Virus record (IMG/VR): IMGVR_UViG_3300017788_000114
Span: 1 to 30,594 of that record
DNA: 30,594 nt
Source: a virus
Reading direction: 5' to 3' (one strand)
Position 1 is the stretch's first letter. Each line of letters opens with the position of its first letter. Shown in pieces: positions 5,791 to 15,557 of this stretch. The position numbers and the translations under genes are program-made. The notes beneath the pieces were generated by a model. That model saw only the letters and a list, made by a program, of their open reading frames with translations. It ran no database searches and was not told the DNA's origin.

Positions 5791-7730
5791 TATTGAACTG
5801 GCCTTCTGTTGATCACCGAAAATCCGGTGTTATTACCACCGGCTGCCGATGGCCGGGGGATTTCGGCTTCGAGTTTCTGCTGCAGATCAAGGAAAATTTT
5901 GTTGCCAATAGTTTCATTGAAGTTGTTTTGTAAAGTTGCCGGACTCAATCGTTTATTTGCACTGCCGAGATATTTGTTGAATTCTCGATTGTATTCAACC
6001 GTGGCACGGGCAATCAGAGCCTGTGCTTTGGCTGCTTGTGCAGTGTCAGTGATGCTCACAGCAAATGCACGCACAGCACGCTCCTGTTCTGGCGGCGTGT
6101 TCAACTGCGTGGCTGATAGTCCAGAACCTGTGATACCATCCAACTCTAAACGACGCACATCATTCATGAGTTTTTGGAATTCAGGACGCTCGGATTCAGG
6201 AATCTTGGCAAGTATTGCCAACCGGTTTAGAGCCTCTCTGGATTCTCCATCTGTTCGAGAATCTCTAAAGGCTCGAAAAGCATCACTACCAATCCATTCG
6301 CCAAAAAACTTTGGTTTAGTTTCAGTGTATTTGATAACACGATCTATGGTGGCCAACTGAGCCGGGGCCCGCCTGGCTTTCTGGCTGGCTTCTGTGGCCA
6401 AGGCCGTGTTGGTCTTGATGTTTTCTCTTGGTTCGGTTTCTGCGGTAGCGATGGCTTCTCGGCCAGCGGCTGCTCGTATCTCTTGTTCAGTTTTGTATTG
6501 CCCTGGTGGTTTGATCGCCGGTGCCGAACCAGGGGCTCCTGTCACGGGCGACAGTTGCGGTTGCGTAGGTGTCAATGCCGCAGGTCCGGTGCCAGGTGCA
6601 GCAGGTGTAGCAGGTGCTGCTTGTGGTGCCGCAGGTGCTGGTGCCGCAGGTTGTGTCTGGACAGGTGTTGGTGCTACCGGTGCTGGTGCTGGTGCTTGTG
6701 TCTGCACCGGTGCTTGTTGTTGTCCAAAGATAGGTGCAGTCATTGGCACTTGGCCGGTCTGTTCCACTGCTCCGGCACCATAGGCACGACCACCAGCCTG
6801 CTGTGCAGCCAAATTCACATCCTGTGTGCTGCGGATCAACTGACCTTGTGGCACAGTGCCCGGGGTGATAGGCACCATGCTGGGATTGGCTGGATCTTTG
6901 GGATTGAACACTTCACGGAACGCATTACCAGCACGGTCAACAAATAGTTCGCCTTTCTGTGGCAGGCCAGTCTGTGGTGCGGTATCGGATCGATAAGTGG
7001 CAAAAGCCATGAGTTCCTGCTGACCCAATGGCCGTCCGGTTTGATCATAGCCGCTGATGGGTTGGCCCAGGCCATCGAATGTGATACGGGCACGGCTTTT
7101 ACCATCCGGGCTGGATACATTTTCGACTGTGCGGCCGGCACCCAGTTTGCGTTCTTCTTGCAGGGCAAGATTGGTCATGCCCAGGGCTTTGTAAGCCATG
7201 AGTTTGAGATAGTTGCCACCTGGATCATCGCTCTGCAGACCAGCGGCTATTTTGTTTTGATCACCAGATTTCAAGGTCTGTTGTGCTTGTTGCTCACGCT
7301 TTTGATTTTCTGCTCGCTGCCGGGCCATGTCTGCGGCCATGGCTCGCACATCTGGTGGTGTGTCGGGATCTTGCATCAAGCGTTGATTCACGCGATCATT
7401 GACCATGGCACCCGACAGAAGATTGTCATAGTTTGGACCACGATTCATTATTTGTATACCAGATCCCAATGCGGGCGGTTCTTGTGCTGCAGGCATGGTC
7501 TGGGTGGGTGCAGGCACCTGTGCTTGTGGCATGGTCTGTGTGGGTGCAGGCACCTGTGCTTGTGGCATGGTCTGTGTGGGTGCTACTGGACCACGACCTT
7601 GCATGATGGCCTGGCGTTCCCGTTCCAATCTGCGGCGGCGTTCTTCTTCGGTTTCATACATCATTGAAGCGGGATCTACCGGAGCAGATCCACCAAACAC
7701 GCCACCACCATAAACATTTGAATAAGCCAT
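5790..7730 (-). CDS. Putative large internal/ejection virion protein with Pro/Gln/Ala repeats
   Basis: The protein has 646 residues. After a charged segment (EEERRRRLERERQAIMQ) it has three tandem copies of a 12-residue unit, PTQTMPQAQVPA, encoded by a 36-bp DNA repeat. A mainly soluble middle follows, then a long low-complexity linker of Gln, Pro and Ala (around residues 325-410). The C-terminal helical domain (for example ATIDRVIKYTETKPKFFGEW) contains charged helices and no membrane segment. It has no enzymatic motif; a lytic transglycosylase signature was looked for and not seen. Position among virion genes points to a structural or ejection role. The start lies 3 nt after the previous stop, with AAGG about 11 nt upstream. 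Confidence 0.7.
   Translation of the reverse strand: MAYSNVYGGGVFGGSAPVDPASMMYETEEERRRRLERERQAIMQGRGPVAPTQTMPQAQVPAPTQTMPQAQVPAPTQTMPAAQEPPALGSGIQIMNRGPNYDNLLSGAMVNDRVNQRLMQDPDTPPDVRAMAADMARQRAENQKREQQAQQTLKSGDQNKIAAGLQSDDPGGNYLKLMAYKALGMTNLALQEERKLGAGRTVENVSSPDGKSRARITFDGLGQPISGYDQTGRPLGQQELMAFATYRSDTAPQTGLPQKGELFVDRAGNAFREVFNPKDPANPSMVPITPGTVPQGQLIRSTQDVNLAAQQAGGRAYGAGAVEQTGQVPMTAPIFGQQQAPVQTQAPAPAPVAPTPVQTQPAAPAPAAPQAAPATPAAPGTGPAALTPTQPQLSPVTGAPGSAPAIKPPGQYKTEQEIRAAAGREAIATAETEPRENIKTNTALATEASQKARRAPAQLATIDRVIKYTETKPKFFGEWIGSDAFRAFRDSRTDGESREALNRLAILAKIPESERPEFQKLMNDVRRLELDGITGSGLSATQLNTPPEQERAVRAFAVSITDTAQAAKAQALIARATVEYNREFNKYLGSANKRLSPATLQNNFNETIGNKIFLDLQQKLEAEIPRPSAAGGNNTGFSVINRRPVQ
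7492..7582 (-). repeat. 36-bp tandem repeat, about 2.5 copies
   Basis: A 36-bp unit starting GGCATGGTCTG on the plus strand recurs at 7492, 7528 and 7564 (the last partial), nearly identical apart from single substitutions. It keeps the reading frame and encodes repeated PTQTMPQAQVPA units near the N-terminus of the 646-aa virion protein. Copy number is likely to vary between relatives by slippage. Confidence 0.9.
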
Positions 7731-7733
7731 AGA

Positions 7734-8477
7734 TTATAACCTTGGTAGGGGTGATGAAAAATCAATACCCATCTGATAACGACTCTGGTTCTGGGTCATG
7801 CCCTGTGTGCCAGCGAAGTTAGGCGAGTATGCTGTGGCAGGTGTGCCAAATATCACTGAAGCATACTTGTTGTAGAGTTCTTGAGGTGTGAGTGCTGCCG
7901 TGATCTGCTGACCAGCAGCACCAATGGCCTGACCCAGTCCACCTTGGCCCAGACTTGCCAAAGTCGATCCAGCCTGTGCTCGTTGTTGTGCGATGTCACG
8001 GCTCATCTGTGCTGCCGCGGCCATCTGGGCTGCCTGCGTCTGTCCTGCCAGGGCTGTGTCTGCCAAGGCCTGCCGTGCCGAACCCAACTGTCCCGCACCA
8101 CCAAATGCGGCACGCTGGTTGGCCAAGTTGGCCATGTATTGTTGCTGTGCGGGCAACATAGCCGCGGCCATCTGCTGCGCTTCATAGTCTCTGCCAAACA
8201 AATTCTGCAGGCCGGCGATACCGGTCCTCAGAGCCGACTCACCGGTTGAGCCTAGGGCCTCTTGTGCCTGTCCTGCAACACCAGCCAGATTCTGGCCAGC
8301 GTATGTGACTCCGGGAGCGGATAAGTTGTAGATGTCTCTGGCACCACCCACGGCCTGCTGGTAAGCAGGTGCGATGGTCGAAGTGAAGAAATTGGTCTGG
8401 GCACCAATCATGGCCCGTTGTTCGGGCGTTAGTTCTGCTGTTTGGACGGTGGTTCCGCCACCTTTTCCTGCACTCAT
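7734..8477 (-). CDS. Putative virion protein, Ala/Gln-rich (ejection type)
   Basis: The product is 247 aa. The N-terminus is Gly-rich and then carries TAELTPEQRAMIGAQTNFF. The centre is a long Ala/Gln/Gly helix-forming region with GGAGQLGSARQALADTAL, a motif common in podovirus ejection proteins, and QMAAAAQMSRDIAQQRAQAG. The C-terminus is LTPQELYNKYASVIFGTP followed by an open tail. There is no membrane helix or enzyme motif. This is the first gene downstream of its own TAAATA box and has the strongest ribosome binding site in the window, AAAGGAGG (8484-8491), 6 nt before the ATG, so abundant expression is expected. Confidence 0.75.
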   Translation of the reverse strand: MSAGKGGGTTVQTAELTPEQRAMIGAQTNFFTSTIAPAYQQAVGGARDIYNLSAPGVTYAGQNLAGVAGQAQEALGSTGESALRTGIAGLQNLFGRDYEAQQMAAAMLPAQQQYMANLANQRAAFGGAGQLGSARQALADTALAGQTQAAQMAAAAQMSRDIAQQRAQAGSTLASLGQGGLGQAIGAAGQQITAALTPQELYNKYASVIFGTPATAYSPNFAGTQGMTQNQSRYQMGIDFSSPLPRL

Positions 8478-8498
8478 TGGGTGCCTCCTTTGATCAAG

Positions 8499-8508
8499 AT
8501 ATTTATGG
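8499..8508 (-). promoter_or_regulatory. Late-type promoter CCATAAATAT before the 247-aa virion gene
   Basis: The minus strand reads CCATAAATAT in the 51-bp gap between the 893-aa and 247-aa genes. It is followed 8 nt later by the AAAGGAGG ribosome binding site. It is the copy closest to the T4 late consensus (TATAAATA). No conserved -35 sequence is visible upstream, as with the other boxes. Confidence 0.6.
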
Positions 8509-8528
8509 GTTTCATGCTAACTGTCATG

Positions 8529-11210
8529 CTATGCCGCCACTGGTGCCGCACCTGGCACTGAATATTGGCCTGCCTGCGGTGCTATGTTATACACATAGTT
8601 GGGCTGGGCAGGCAACTGATACATGTTGTAAGGCAACATTGGTTGCTGGAATTCAGCGAATGAGGCCGGCATCAGGTAAGGATTGACCTCATAAGGTGTG
8701 ATAGGTTGCTGTGCACCTATGGGTTGGTTCAAGGGTTCGTTGCCGCCGATCTGTCCTGGGGTGGGCAACTGGCCAGGTTGGATGGGCTGTAGGTTGGCAC
8801 CATACACCGGCACCGGCGGTTGGCCCTGTGGTTGTTCAAAATAGCCTTGCTGGATGCCAAATGGTTGCGCAGGCTGGAATGGCGATGTGCCATAGCGACC
8901 CAGATCATCTGGTGTGGCGAAGAACGGTTGGCGGCCATAGTAATATTGGGCCTGCACCGGAGATGTGGTCTGGTAAGCCGGACGGATGCCAGCACCAACC
9001 AGGCCTGGATTCATGCCAGGATACTGCAACGGGATCGACCACGAAGGATCTGGAGCCGCTGGAGTAAATGTGCCCATGTCTGGCCGCTGTGGTGCGGGCG
9101 GTGGTTCTAATGGATTGGGGATGGTGGGCGTGGCTGCGATGGCCCCCACATCATATCCAGGACCCGCGGGCTGAGCAGGTGGCATATAGGTGCTGGGAGG
9201 TTGGCCTTGCCCTTGTGAAGTGAAAGCACCTGGTTCGTTGGTAAACAAACTGCCACCTGTGGCCGGCTGTCCGCCTGCACCAGGCACACCACCTATGGTG
9301 ATAGCGATTGTTTCGGCATTGATACCGCTGGCAGCGAGATTGGCTGCTTCTGCTGCTACCACGGGATCCACACCAGCATATTCTAGATTTTGTTGTATGG
9401 CGCCCACATTGTTGTTGGTCTGCTGTGCCAACTGCACCGAATCTGCCGCGATCATCTGTGCTTCGGTCTGGTTACCATAACCCGGGATAGGTTGTGGCGC
9501 AGAAACAGGAGGAGCGGTCACCGTTGGCGTTGGTGCTGGTTGCGGTGTGAGATCCACTTCGGCCACACCAAAATCTGTAGTGCGAATAGGCCCACTGGGT
9601 TCTGTTTGTCCTGGGGCGATGGCCTGTTCGGTCATGGTCTGTGGCTGTGGAGGCCGTGGTGCAGCGGGTGCTTCTGTGGTGGTGCTGGGGATGGTCTTGG
9701 GAGGCTCTCCAATCCAGGTAAGACCTGTAAATGCTTTGTTGTTGGTAATGCCGTTGCCTATGGCCGCTGCTGAGTAGTTTTCCACCGCAGAATTCGCGGC
9801 GTAGGCAGCGACCTTGGGATCAACCCCCATAGCGATCAAATCTTGCGTGATAGCAGGTGCAGCAGCACGACCTCCTTGGCCATTGGCCAGCAAGGCCTGC
9901 TGTGTCATTTTGGCACGCTCGCCAATAAACAGGGCATCTTCGGCCTGTTGCACAGATTCCAGGGCCTTGACATTGGCACCACCGATGATAGATTTGTCAA
10001 CACCAGTGGCTCCACCTGTGTAGAGGCTCTTCTGGCCACCTACAGTCATGCCACCATATTTGTTGCTCAATGCTGTGGCTATGCTGTCTGCCGAACTACC
10101 TGTCACTGCCAATCGTGCTGCTTCTTGTGCTACCGAAGTGTTGAGTCCGCTGTCGGTGAGGATCTTGCTGATCTGTGCTTGACCTATGCCAGCATCCGCA
10201 AGACCTTTGGCATCGGCTGCGGCAAACACAGCGTCATCAAACTGCTTCTGTGTGATCTTGGCATTGGTTATTTTGCCTGCATTGATGGCATTGGAAGCGA
10301 TAGTGGTGAGATAATTTGCGGCACCACCCGTGGCTGCTGCCGTGAGTATCTGGCTCACTGTGCCACCACGCAGGGCTGTGAGACCACCGGCCAGGGTAGC
10401 AGAACCAATGGCACTTTGTATTGTGGGTGCTGTGACCCCAACCAGACCACCCACATATTTGCCCACGATGGGTGTGAGGTAAGCACCCAGGCCCGTGAGT
10501 GCGGCTGAAGATAATACTTCTTTGATCGATCCGCCGCTCAGTGCTGTGACACCACCGGCCACCACAGCGGCACCCACAACAGGTGCCAGTGCGGCTGACG
10601 CACCCAGCGTGGTTCCTATGGCCGGCAACAGTGCAGGGAACGCGAGGGCTACCACTGGCAACACGAATGGTGCCACTGTTTTGACTACTTTTTTGATGCC
10701 TTTCCAGAGATCTGAAAAGAATCCATATTCTGGCAGGCCTGTTTGGGGGTTTATGGTGCCCACACCGCCCATGCTCGCCAGCACAGCGGCTTCGGTAGGA
10801 TTGATGTGTGCCAGCATGGTATCGCCCATGCGGCCAGCACCAGCCATGGCCTGCATCTGTTCTGGTGAAACAGGTCCTGTGGGTTCAGCCGCAGATTGCT
10901 GTGGTTGGGCCTGCATGCCCGCTGCCACATGGCCTATGGCCACCATGGCTGTGAGTTCTTGATAATCTGGTTCTTGCGGTATGTCTTCTTCGGGCAGACC
11001 TTGATCTCTCAGCCATTGCTGGAAAGCAGGAAACTGGCTGGGATCAGTGATGACCTGCTGGGCCCATTGACCAATTTCCGCCAGCATCTCGGCTGGTAAG
11101 TTGGCTTCTTGTAGTGCGGCTTCGATCTGTTGTTGGCTCTGATCGGCCTGTTCCGGGGTCCACACTTCTTGTCCGAGATTGAGATCTGCGAGATCCAGTT
11201 GTTTAGTCAT
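8529..11210 (-). CDS. Putative large ejection/pore-forming virion protein
   Basis: The protein has 893 residues. The N-terminal 90 are acidic and helical (TPEQADQSQQQIEAALQEAN). Then comes GRMGDTMLAHINPTEAAVLA (126-145), a 'G.GDT.LAH..P.E' motif that I associate with phage ejection-type proteins. After a basic helix (LWKGIKKVVKTVAPF) there is a hydrophobic Ala/Gly/Val region (about 177-225) that could insert into membranes, then more Ala/Gly-rich helices. The last 350 residues are a Pro/Gln/Tyr-rich low-complexity tail. This layout suits a protein delivered into the host envelope with the DNA. The start ATG lies 5 nt after a TAAATA box with no Shine-Dalgarno, so the mRNA may be leaderless. 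Confidence 0.75.
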   Translation of the reverse strand: MTKQLDLADLNLGQEVWTPEQADQSQQQIEAALQEANLPAEMLAEIGQWAQQVITDPSQFPAFQQWLRDQGLPEEDIPQEPDYQELTAMVAIGHVAAGMQAQPQQSAAEPTGPVSPEQMQAMAGAGRMGDTMLAHINPTEAAVLASMGGVGTINPQTGLPEYGFFSDLWKGIKKVVKTVAPFVLPVVALAFPALLPAIGTTLGASAALAPVVGAAVVAGGVTALSGGSIKEVLSSAALTGLGAYLTPIVGKYVGGLVGVTAPTIQSAIGSATLAGGLTALRGGTVSQILTAAATGGAANYLTTIASNAINAGKITNAKITQKQFDDAVFAAADAKGLADAGIGQAQISKILTDSGLNTSVAQEAARLAVTGSSADSIATALSNKYGGMTVGGQKSLYTGGATGVDKSIIGGANVKALESVQQAEDALFIGERAKMTQQALLANGQGGRAAAPAITQDLIAMGVDPKVAAYAANSAVENYSAAAIGNGITNNKAFTGLTWIGEPPKTIPSTTTEAPAAPRPPQPQTMTEQAIAPGQTEPSGPIRTTDFGVAEVDLTPQPAPTPTVTAPPVSAPQPIPGYGNQTEAQMIAADSVQLAQQTNNNVGAIQQNLEYAGVDPVVAAEAANLAASGINAETIAITIGGVPGAGGQPATGGSLFTNEPGAFTSQGQGQPPSTYMPPAQPAGPGYDVGAIAATPTIPNPLEPPPAPQRPDMGTFTPAAPDPSWSIPLQYPGMNPGLVGAGIRPAYQTTSPVQAQYYYGRQPFFATPDDLGRYGTSPFQPAQPFGIQQGYFEQPQGQPPVPVYGANLQPIQPGQLPTPGQIGGNEPLNQPIGAQQPITPYEVNPYLMPASFAEFQQPMLPYNMYQLPAQPNYVYNIAPQAGQYSVPGAAPVAA

Positions 11211-11214
11211 AATG

Positions 11215-11224
11215 ATATTTAGCG
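11215..11224 (-). promoter_or_regulatory. Late-type promoter CGCTAAATAT before the 893-aa gene
   Basis: On the minus strand CGCTAAATAT is followed by TCATT and the ATG at 11210. The spacing of 5 nt from TAAATA to ATG equals that at 22187-22196. The box fills the 15-bp gap after the stop of the 74-aa gene. Confidence 0.6.
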
Positions 11225-11225
11225 G

Positions 11226-11450
11226 TTATTCGCTGTCCTTGGGTTTTGGTATGGCCTGTTTGATCTCCCACAAGTATTGGAAAAAACGACCTTGTTGTGC
11301 ATCAGGACCAAATAGACCTTGTTGGATATCATGATAGAGATGATCCAACTGTGTTTCTATGTCATAGAAATATGCTCGCTGGCTCTCATAGGTCTGCGGC
11401 TGGCAGATTAGAGCCTTGGTATGTCGGGGTTCGGCGAGATCGGGTTTCAT
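11226..11450 (-). CDS. Small phage protein downstream of a fibre gene, possible tail-assembly chaperone
   Basis: The product is 74 aa. The segment YFYDIETQLDHLYHDIQQGL followed by FQYLWEIKQAIPKP resembles the 'P.I.DQLD.LYHD......W...IK.IPKP' pattern of short proteins frequently found after tail-fibre genes, some of which are annotated as tail-assembly chaperones. This match is from memory. It begins by TGATG overlap with the end of the 819-aa fibre gene, so it is translated with it, and it is the last gene before a new TAAATA box. Confidence 0.65.
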   Translation of the reverse strand: MKPDLAEPRHTKALICQPQTYESQRAYFYDIETQLDHLYHDIQQGLFGPDAQQGRFFQYLWEIKQAIPKPKDSE

Positions 11451-13909
11451 CAGGAAGGACTCACATTGAAAGATATATCAGTGATTGACATGGTGCCTAC
11501 AGCACCAGTGGGCGATGTCACGCGATCGTTATACACACCAACACCAATCACGATGGTAGATCCCAGCAGGGCCGTGCCGGTGGAGAATGGTATCTGTGTT
11601 GTTCCACTGAGTTGGAAAGCGCCATTATAGGTAGTGACACCGGCACCTGTGAGATTGCGACCAAACTGCGGTGATATCAGGCTACCAGGTGTGTTATCTG
11701 CTCCGGGATACAACGGCGTGGTATTGAACGGCACCAATACCGGTATGTTGTCGCCACCATAGGTATTGGCGGGATTGAGTGCGGCGTAGTTGGTGAAGAT
11801 AAAAAAACCAGCACCTGTGGAACCAGGAGTGAGACCACTGGCCACGATGTTGCAACTGAAAATCACGCTATAGATCTGTGCAGAAGCACTGGTGATCAGG
11901 CTCAGGGCTTCTGTGACAGGAATGTTGATACGAGCCAGGGTTTTCCAGATGCCAGGATTGCTGCCTGCGGTGTAGGTAAAATCATAGGCCGCCGCGTTGT
12001 TCAGCGTGACATTGGCAAACGCCGTGGTAGTGCCCGCTGCTCCGGCAGGGATCACTCCAGGCACTAAGTTGGTGGCCGTGACCACTCCGGCATTGAGTGA
12101 GGATGCTGTGATGAGATTGCCCACAGTCAAATTGTTGCCAATGCTCACGGTGCCACCAAAACGGGCATTGCCGGTGCTTCCTTGCAACCAATATCCAGGG
12201 CTGCTGAAGTTGCCCACAGTGGCACCAGTAGATTGGATGTCTTGGGATATGATGAGATTGGCCGCTAGTTTGTCAGTGGTTATGGCATTGGCTGCTATGG
12301 TGGCTGTGGTCACAGCGTTGGCCGCGATCTTGCCAGCGATCACCGCATTTGATATTATCTTGTCCGATGTCACAGCATTGGCTTGGATCTTTACAGCGGT
12401 CACAGCATCGGCCTGTATGTTTGTGGCACTAACAGCATCAGCGGCTATCTTGCCTGCTGTGACAGCACCGGCCTGTATCTTCACTGCTGTGACCGCGTCA
12501 GTGTCAATCTTGGCTGCTGTAATGGCGTTGGCGATAATCTTGTCCGATGTTACGGCATTGGCCTGTATTTTTACTGCCGTTACAGCATTGGCATCAATCT
12601 TGTCTGCTGTCACAGCGTTGGCCTGTATCTTCACTGCCGTTACAGAGTTAGCATCCAGTTTGTCAGTGGTGACGGCCGATGCCTGTATCTTGCCTGCCGT
12701 GATGGCATTGGCCGCGATCTGGTTGGCTGCTATGGTTCCTGTGACGATGAGATTGCCATCTATGACCTGTCCTGTGACATTGTTCCAGTTAGTGCCATCA
12801 TACTGCAAGACCACACCCACATTGGTGACAGGGTAATAGAACTGTGCGGTGTCACCCGTGATGGGTGATAAACCTACACCTATGGGTGCTACCACATTGG
12901 TGCGAGCGGCTGAAAACCATCCGGTCAGCGTGGCGGCAGACGCTCCTATAGGAGTGGCGGTGGTGATCACGAATGCCAAGGCTATGGGACCGCGTGTGCC
13001 TGGTCCAGTGGCTCCAGCAGGACCTGTGGCTCCATCTGCTCCTGTGGCACCTGTAGGACCTGTGTCGCCTTGTGGACCGGTAGCCCCCGGAACACCCACA
13101 GCACCTGTGATGTTCACATCCCAGGAACTGTAGGTGCCAGATCCTGTGGTAGAGGTGACATTGGCCACCATCTGGCCATTGCCGGTAGCGTAAGTAGTCA
13201 CTGTGCCTGTCATTTCATTAGTGGCGTCGTGTGCGATCAACACTGATTGGCTGGGCGTATAACTCAATCCTGTGTCAACCGTGAGCGTTTTTGATCCAGT
13301 GCCAATGGTGAGCGTAGTGGTGCTGGTGGTCGCATACTTGTCGCCAGCAGGGCCTGAAGGACCTATTGGACCAGACGGACCACTTGGACCTGACGGTCCT
13401 TGAGGACCACTGGCTCCTTGCGGACCACTGGGTCCTTGTGGACCCGTAGGACCGGGTTGTCCTGCCACTGTGACATCATCCAGATCGATGGCCACGCCAT
13501 CCTGCACCTGGGCAAAGTTAGAGCCAGGCGAAGAAGTGGCCACTGTAAAGAATATCTGCCGGCCGCCCACTGCTGTGTAGAACAAGAATTTGTTGGTGGA
13601 GAATCCGCCCGTGACCTCGGTCCAGATATAGTCTGCGGGATTGTTAGATCCCGCACTGGCTGTGCTGTTGCGTAAACCAAAATAGGCACGATTGGTAGGC
13701 GAACTGGAAAAGTCCTGGGTGCCTGTTTCGTTGTTGGCATATCGCACATTGATGAATTGATAGAGATAGCCTACAACAGCAGGATCGCCAGGTGCTGTGA
13801 TCTCGCCAGTTTGTATGTTGGCCTGCAGACCCGATCCAGCCAGGTTGGCCAAGGCATAGTTCACAGCCTCGATCAACTGCTGATCACTATCTACTGCAAA
13901 ATAGGTCAT
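11450..13909 (-). CDS. Tail fibre with two collagen-like blocks and decapeptide repeats
   Basis: The protein has 819 residues. The N-terminal domain (about 1-150; [20 protein letters not shown]) probably attaches to the virion. It is followed by a GXY collagen block, a beta-rich insert, and a second shorter GXY block ([16 protein letters not shown]). Then come about 17 ten-residue units of the form [10 protein letters not shown] (encoded at roughly 12240-12730), as in phage central fibre and J-like proteins, which form a trimeric shaft. A fibre motif [20 protein letters not shown] leads to a C-terminal beta-rich head with aromatic/Gly content, the likely receptor-binding tip. Start by ATGA overlap with the nozzle-like gene. 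The fibre call is strong; the receptor is unknown. Confidence 0.88.
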   Translation of the reverse strand: MTYFAVDSDQQLIEAVNYALANLAGSGLQANIQTGEITAPGDPAVVGYLYQFINVRYANNETGTQDFSSSPTNRAYFGLRNSTASAGSNNPADYIWTEVTGGFSTNKFLFYTAVGGRQIFFTVATSSPGSNFAQVQDGVAIDLDDVTVAGQPGPTGPQGPSGPQGASGPQGPSGPSGPSGPIGPSGPAGDKYATTSTTTLTIGTGSKTLTVDTGLSYTPSQSVLIAHDATNEMTGTVTTYATGNGQMVANVTSTTGSGTYSSWDVNITGAVGVPGATGPQGDTGPTGATGADGATGPAGATGPGTRGPIALAFVITTATPIGASAATLTGWFSAARTNVVAPIGVGLSPITGDTAQFYYPVTNVGVVLQYDGTNWNNVTGQVIDGNLIVTGTIAANQIAANAITAGKIQASAVTTDKLDANSVTAVKIQANAVTADKIDANAVTAVKIQANAVTSDKIIANAITAAKIDTDAVTAVKIQAGAVTAGKIAADAVSATNIQADAVTAVKIQANAVTSDKIISNAVIAGKIAANAVTTATIAANAITTDKLAANLIISQDIQSTGATVGNFSSPGYWLQGSTGNARFGGTVSIGNNLTVGNLITASSLNAGVVTATNLVPGVIPAGAAGTTTAFANVTLNNAAAYDFTYTAGSNPGIWKTLARINIPVTEALSLITSASAQIYSVIFSCNIVASGLTPGSTGAGFFIFTNYAALNPANTYGGDNIPVLVPFNTTPLYPGADNTPGSLISPQFGRNLTGAGVTTYNGAFQLSGTTQIPFSTGTALLGSTIVIGVGVYNDRVTSPTGAVGTMSITDISFNVSPS
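12240..12735 (-). repeat. 30-bp coding repeats (decapeptide ANAVTxxKIx), about 17 units
   Basis: On the plus strand the phrase gcattggc or a close variant returns every 30 bp from about 12250 to 12730, encoding alternating units such as [10 protein letters not shown] and [10 protein letters not shown]. The copies are diverged at third positions, so the array is not a recent expansion. It encodes the shaft of the 819-aa fibre. Confidence 0.85.
12985..13098 (-). repeat. Collagen-like GXY block 2 of the 819-aa fibre
   Basis: About a dozen GXY triplets ([16 protein letters not shown] and on), encoded by degenerate 9-bp units. It is separated from block 1 by a roughly 80-residue beta-rich insert. 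Confidence 0.85.
13340..13466 (-). repeat. Collagen-like GXY block 1 of the 819-aa fibre
   Basis: About 13 GXY triplets rich in GPS, GPQ and GPT, bounded by VAGQP on one side and AGDKY on the other. It would form a short trimeric collagen stalk between the N-terminal attachment domain and the rest of the fibre. Confidence 0.85.
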
Positions 13910-15549
13910 CGAGCATCCTCTGTGATGGTGATCTGCCAGTTGATGGCCGTCATCTGCCAGGCATCAGTGGTGCTTGCTTGCTCTACCTTGATAGAGTTCA
14001 CGCGGAAATCATTCTGGTCGATCTGCACCCAGGGATTATCACCATCTATGTCAAAGTCCACAGTGGGTTTGAATGTTGGCGTTTGCCCCACTGACAGCGC
14101 ACCACCGATGGTCACATCCACATTGCCTGTGCCTGTTATCTCTGGCAAGGCACGATGCAGCAGGATCTGATTTGAATATTTTTGTCCATAACTGATGTTG
14201 TCTCTGCGGAATAAACTGTCTATAGCGGTATCGTTTACAAAACTGGTGCCCACATCTTTCTGTATGAGTCGGCTCTCTGCCACAGCACTTGAATATACCA
14301 CACGCCGATCGGCGTCTATGAATCCATCAGTGCTGCCATCAGCCAGCACACCAAACAACGGACCTTCGGTGGCATGGCTGGCCACATACACATCTCTGGG
14401 CGGATTCCAGATGTCTAGATCATAGCGATATGAGATCATTTTGTTGGGCCAGCCTGTTGAATCTGCATCAGCATAATATAACTCGATCTGGTAGCGATCG
14501 GTGTTGTTGATCATGTAGGTCTTGTCAGCGTAGGCTTCGTTGAGGTTAGCATAGAAATAGTTCTTCACACGCTGATCACCGATGGGCTTGAAAGCACTGC
14601 CGTTGAACACCCAGATGTCACGGGCATCTACACCATACACCACACCATCTGCGGCTGCCCAGCAATTTTCGTTGAGCAGGCCACGCCCTTGAGTGTGCAA
14701 TCTCACGCCCAGGATGGGTGCGGTCTGTGACTGGTAGGCTATGGGCTGGAACACCACAGTGTCCCAATAACTCATCACATAGAAATTGCCCTGGCAAGGA
14801 AAGCCGTCGATCACGGCTCCACGCACAGGCACTTCCAGTTCGTTGGCCACTGTGGCCAGGGTGGGTGCCCAGGTGTCGGGGCCGGAGTCCACACCAAAAT
14901 TCTGGCTCCAGAGCACCGTGTAAGGTTGCTGTAGCACAGTGCCTGTGGAGATCACATCCGCTGTGAGATTGCCCGCTATCAGGATCGAACCCACATTGGG
15001 TGTTGAAAAGATACGCATGAAGCCGGCTGTGAGGCTGGACCAATCTGTGTTGTAGTTCCAAACATAGTTGTCAGGTGCGGCATCATACAAACGAAATTCG
15101 TTCACGGCCGGTAGCAGATACATGGGTGCCTGCACCGAGTCATTGATGAACAGGATGGTGCCGTTCCATGACGCTGTGATAGGCACGATCTCTGAATAGC
15201 CTGCGATAGAGATGCTGGGATTGCCACCCACACCAGGAGTGATGTTGGTGATGCCGGATTCTGTGATACCATACCAGCGACCCGCGTCTGCGGCGTCAAT
15301 AGTGGCCACGATATACCACCACACATTGTTGTTGCGGAATCCACCAGTGACGAAGATGGGCCGTTCTCCCGCAGGCACTGCACTGAGAATGTATTCTTCT
15401 CCGGGCACGGTCTTTACACTTCTCACATCTGTCTCGATGTTGCGGCCGTCGTTGTATTCTGTAGGCTGCAGAGCGGCCGCAGGCACATCTGGCGTCCAAC
15501 TCATGTTTGTAAACGGTGTCTTTACGGTCTGGAAGGTGGGTCCGGCCAT
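13906..15549 (-). CDS. Tail nozzle / stabilisation-type protein (P22 gp10- or T7 gp12-like role)
   Basis: A longer ORF starts at 15606, but I choose ATG 15549 (547 aa). It has AAGGA five bases upstream, starts [13 protein letters not shown], and begins just after the stop of the preceding fibre gene. The protein is beta-rich throughout, with repeated aromatic strands ([74 protein letters not shown]), suggestive of a beta-propeller as in podovirus tail-nozzle proteins. Length is similar to P22 gp10 (about 470) and shorter than T7 gp12 (about 790). The family assignment is from general layout and context, not a firm match. Confidence 0.7.
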   Translation of the reverse strand: MAGPTFQTVKTPFTNMSWTPDVPAAALQPTEYNDGRNIETDVRSVKTVPGEEYILSAVPAGERPIFVTGGFRNNNVWWYIVATIDAADAGRWYGITESGITNITPGVGGNPSISIAGYSEIVPITASWNGTILFINDSVQAPMYLLPAVNEFRLYDAAPDNYVWNYNTDWSSLTAGFMRIFSTPNVGSILIAGNLTADVISTGTVLQQPYTVLWSQNFGVDSGPDTWAPTLATVANELEVPVRGAVIDGFPCQGNFYVMSYWDTVVFQPIAYQSQTAPILGVRLHTQGRGLLNENCWAAADGVVYGVDARDIWVFNGSAFKPIGDQRVKNYFYANLNEAYADKTYMINNTDRYQIELYYADADSTGWPNKMISYRYDLDIWNPPRDVYVASHATEGPLFGVLADGSTDGFIDADRRVVYSSAVAESRLIQKDVGTSFVNDTAIDSLFRRDNISYGQKYSNQILLHRALPEITGTGNVDVTIGGALSVGQTPTFKPTVDFDIDGDNPWVQIDQNDFRVNSIKVEQASTTDAWQMTAINWQITITEDAR

Positions 15550-15557
15550 GTCTGTCC

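Noticed and set aside
7731-7745. TATAAT-like sequence on the minus strand just before the 646-aa gene
   Set aside because: It is made by the end and stop codon of the previous gene (TTATAA); there is no -35 and it does not match the TAAATA class, so a promoter is not claimed.
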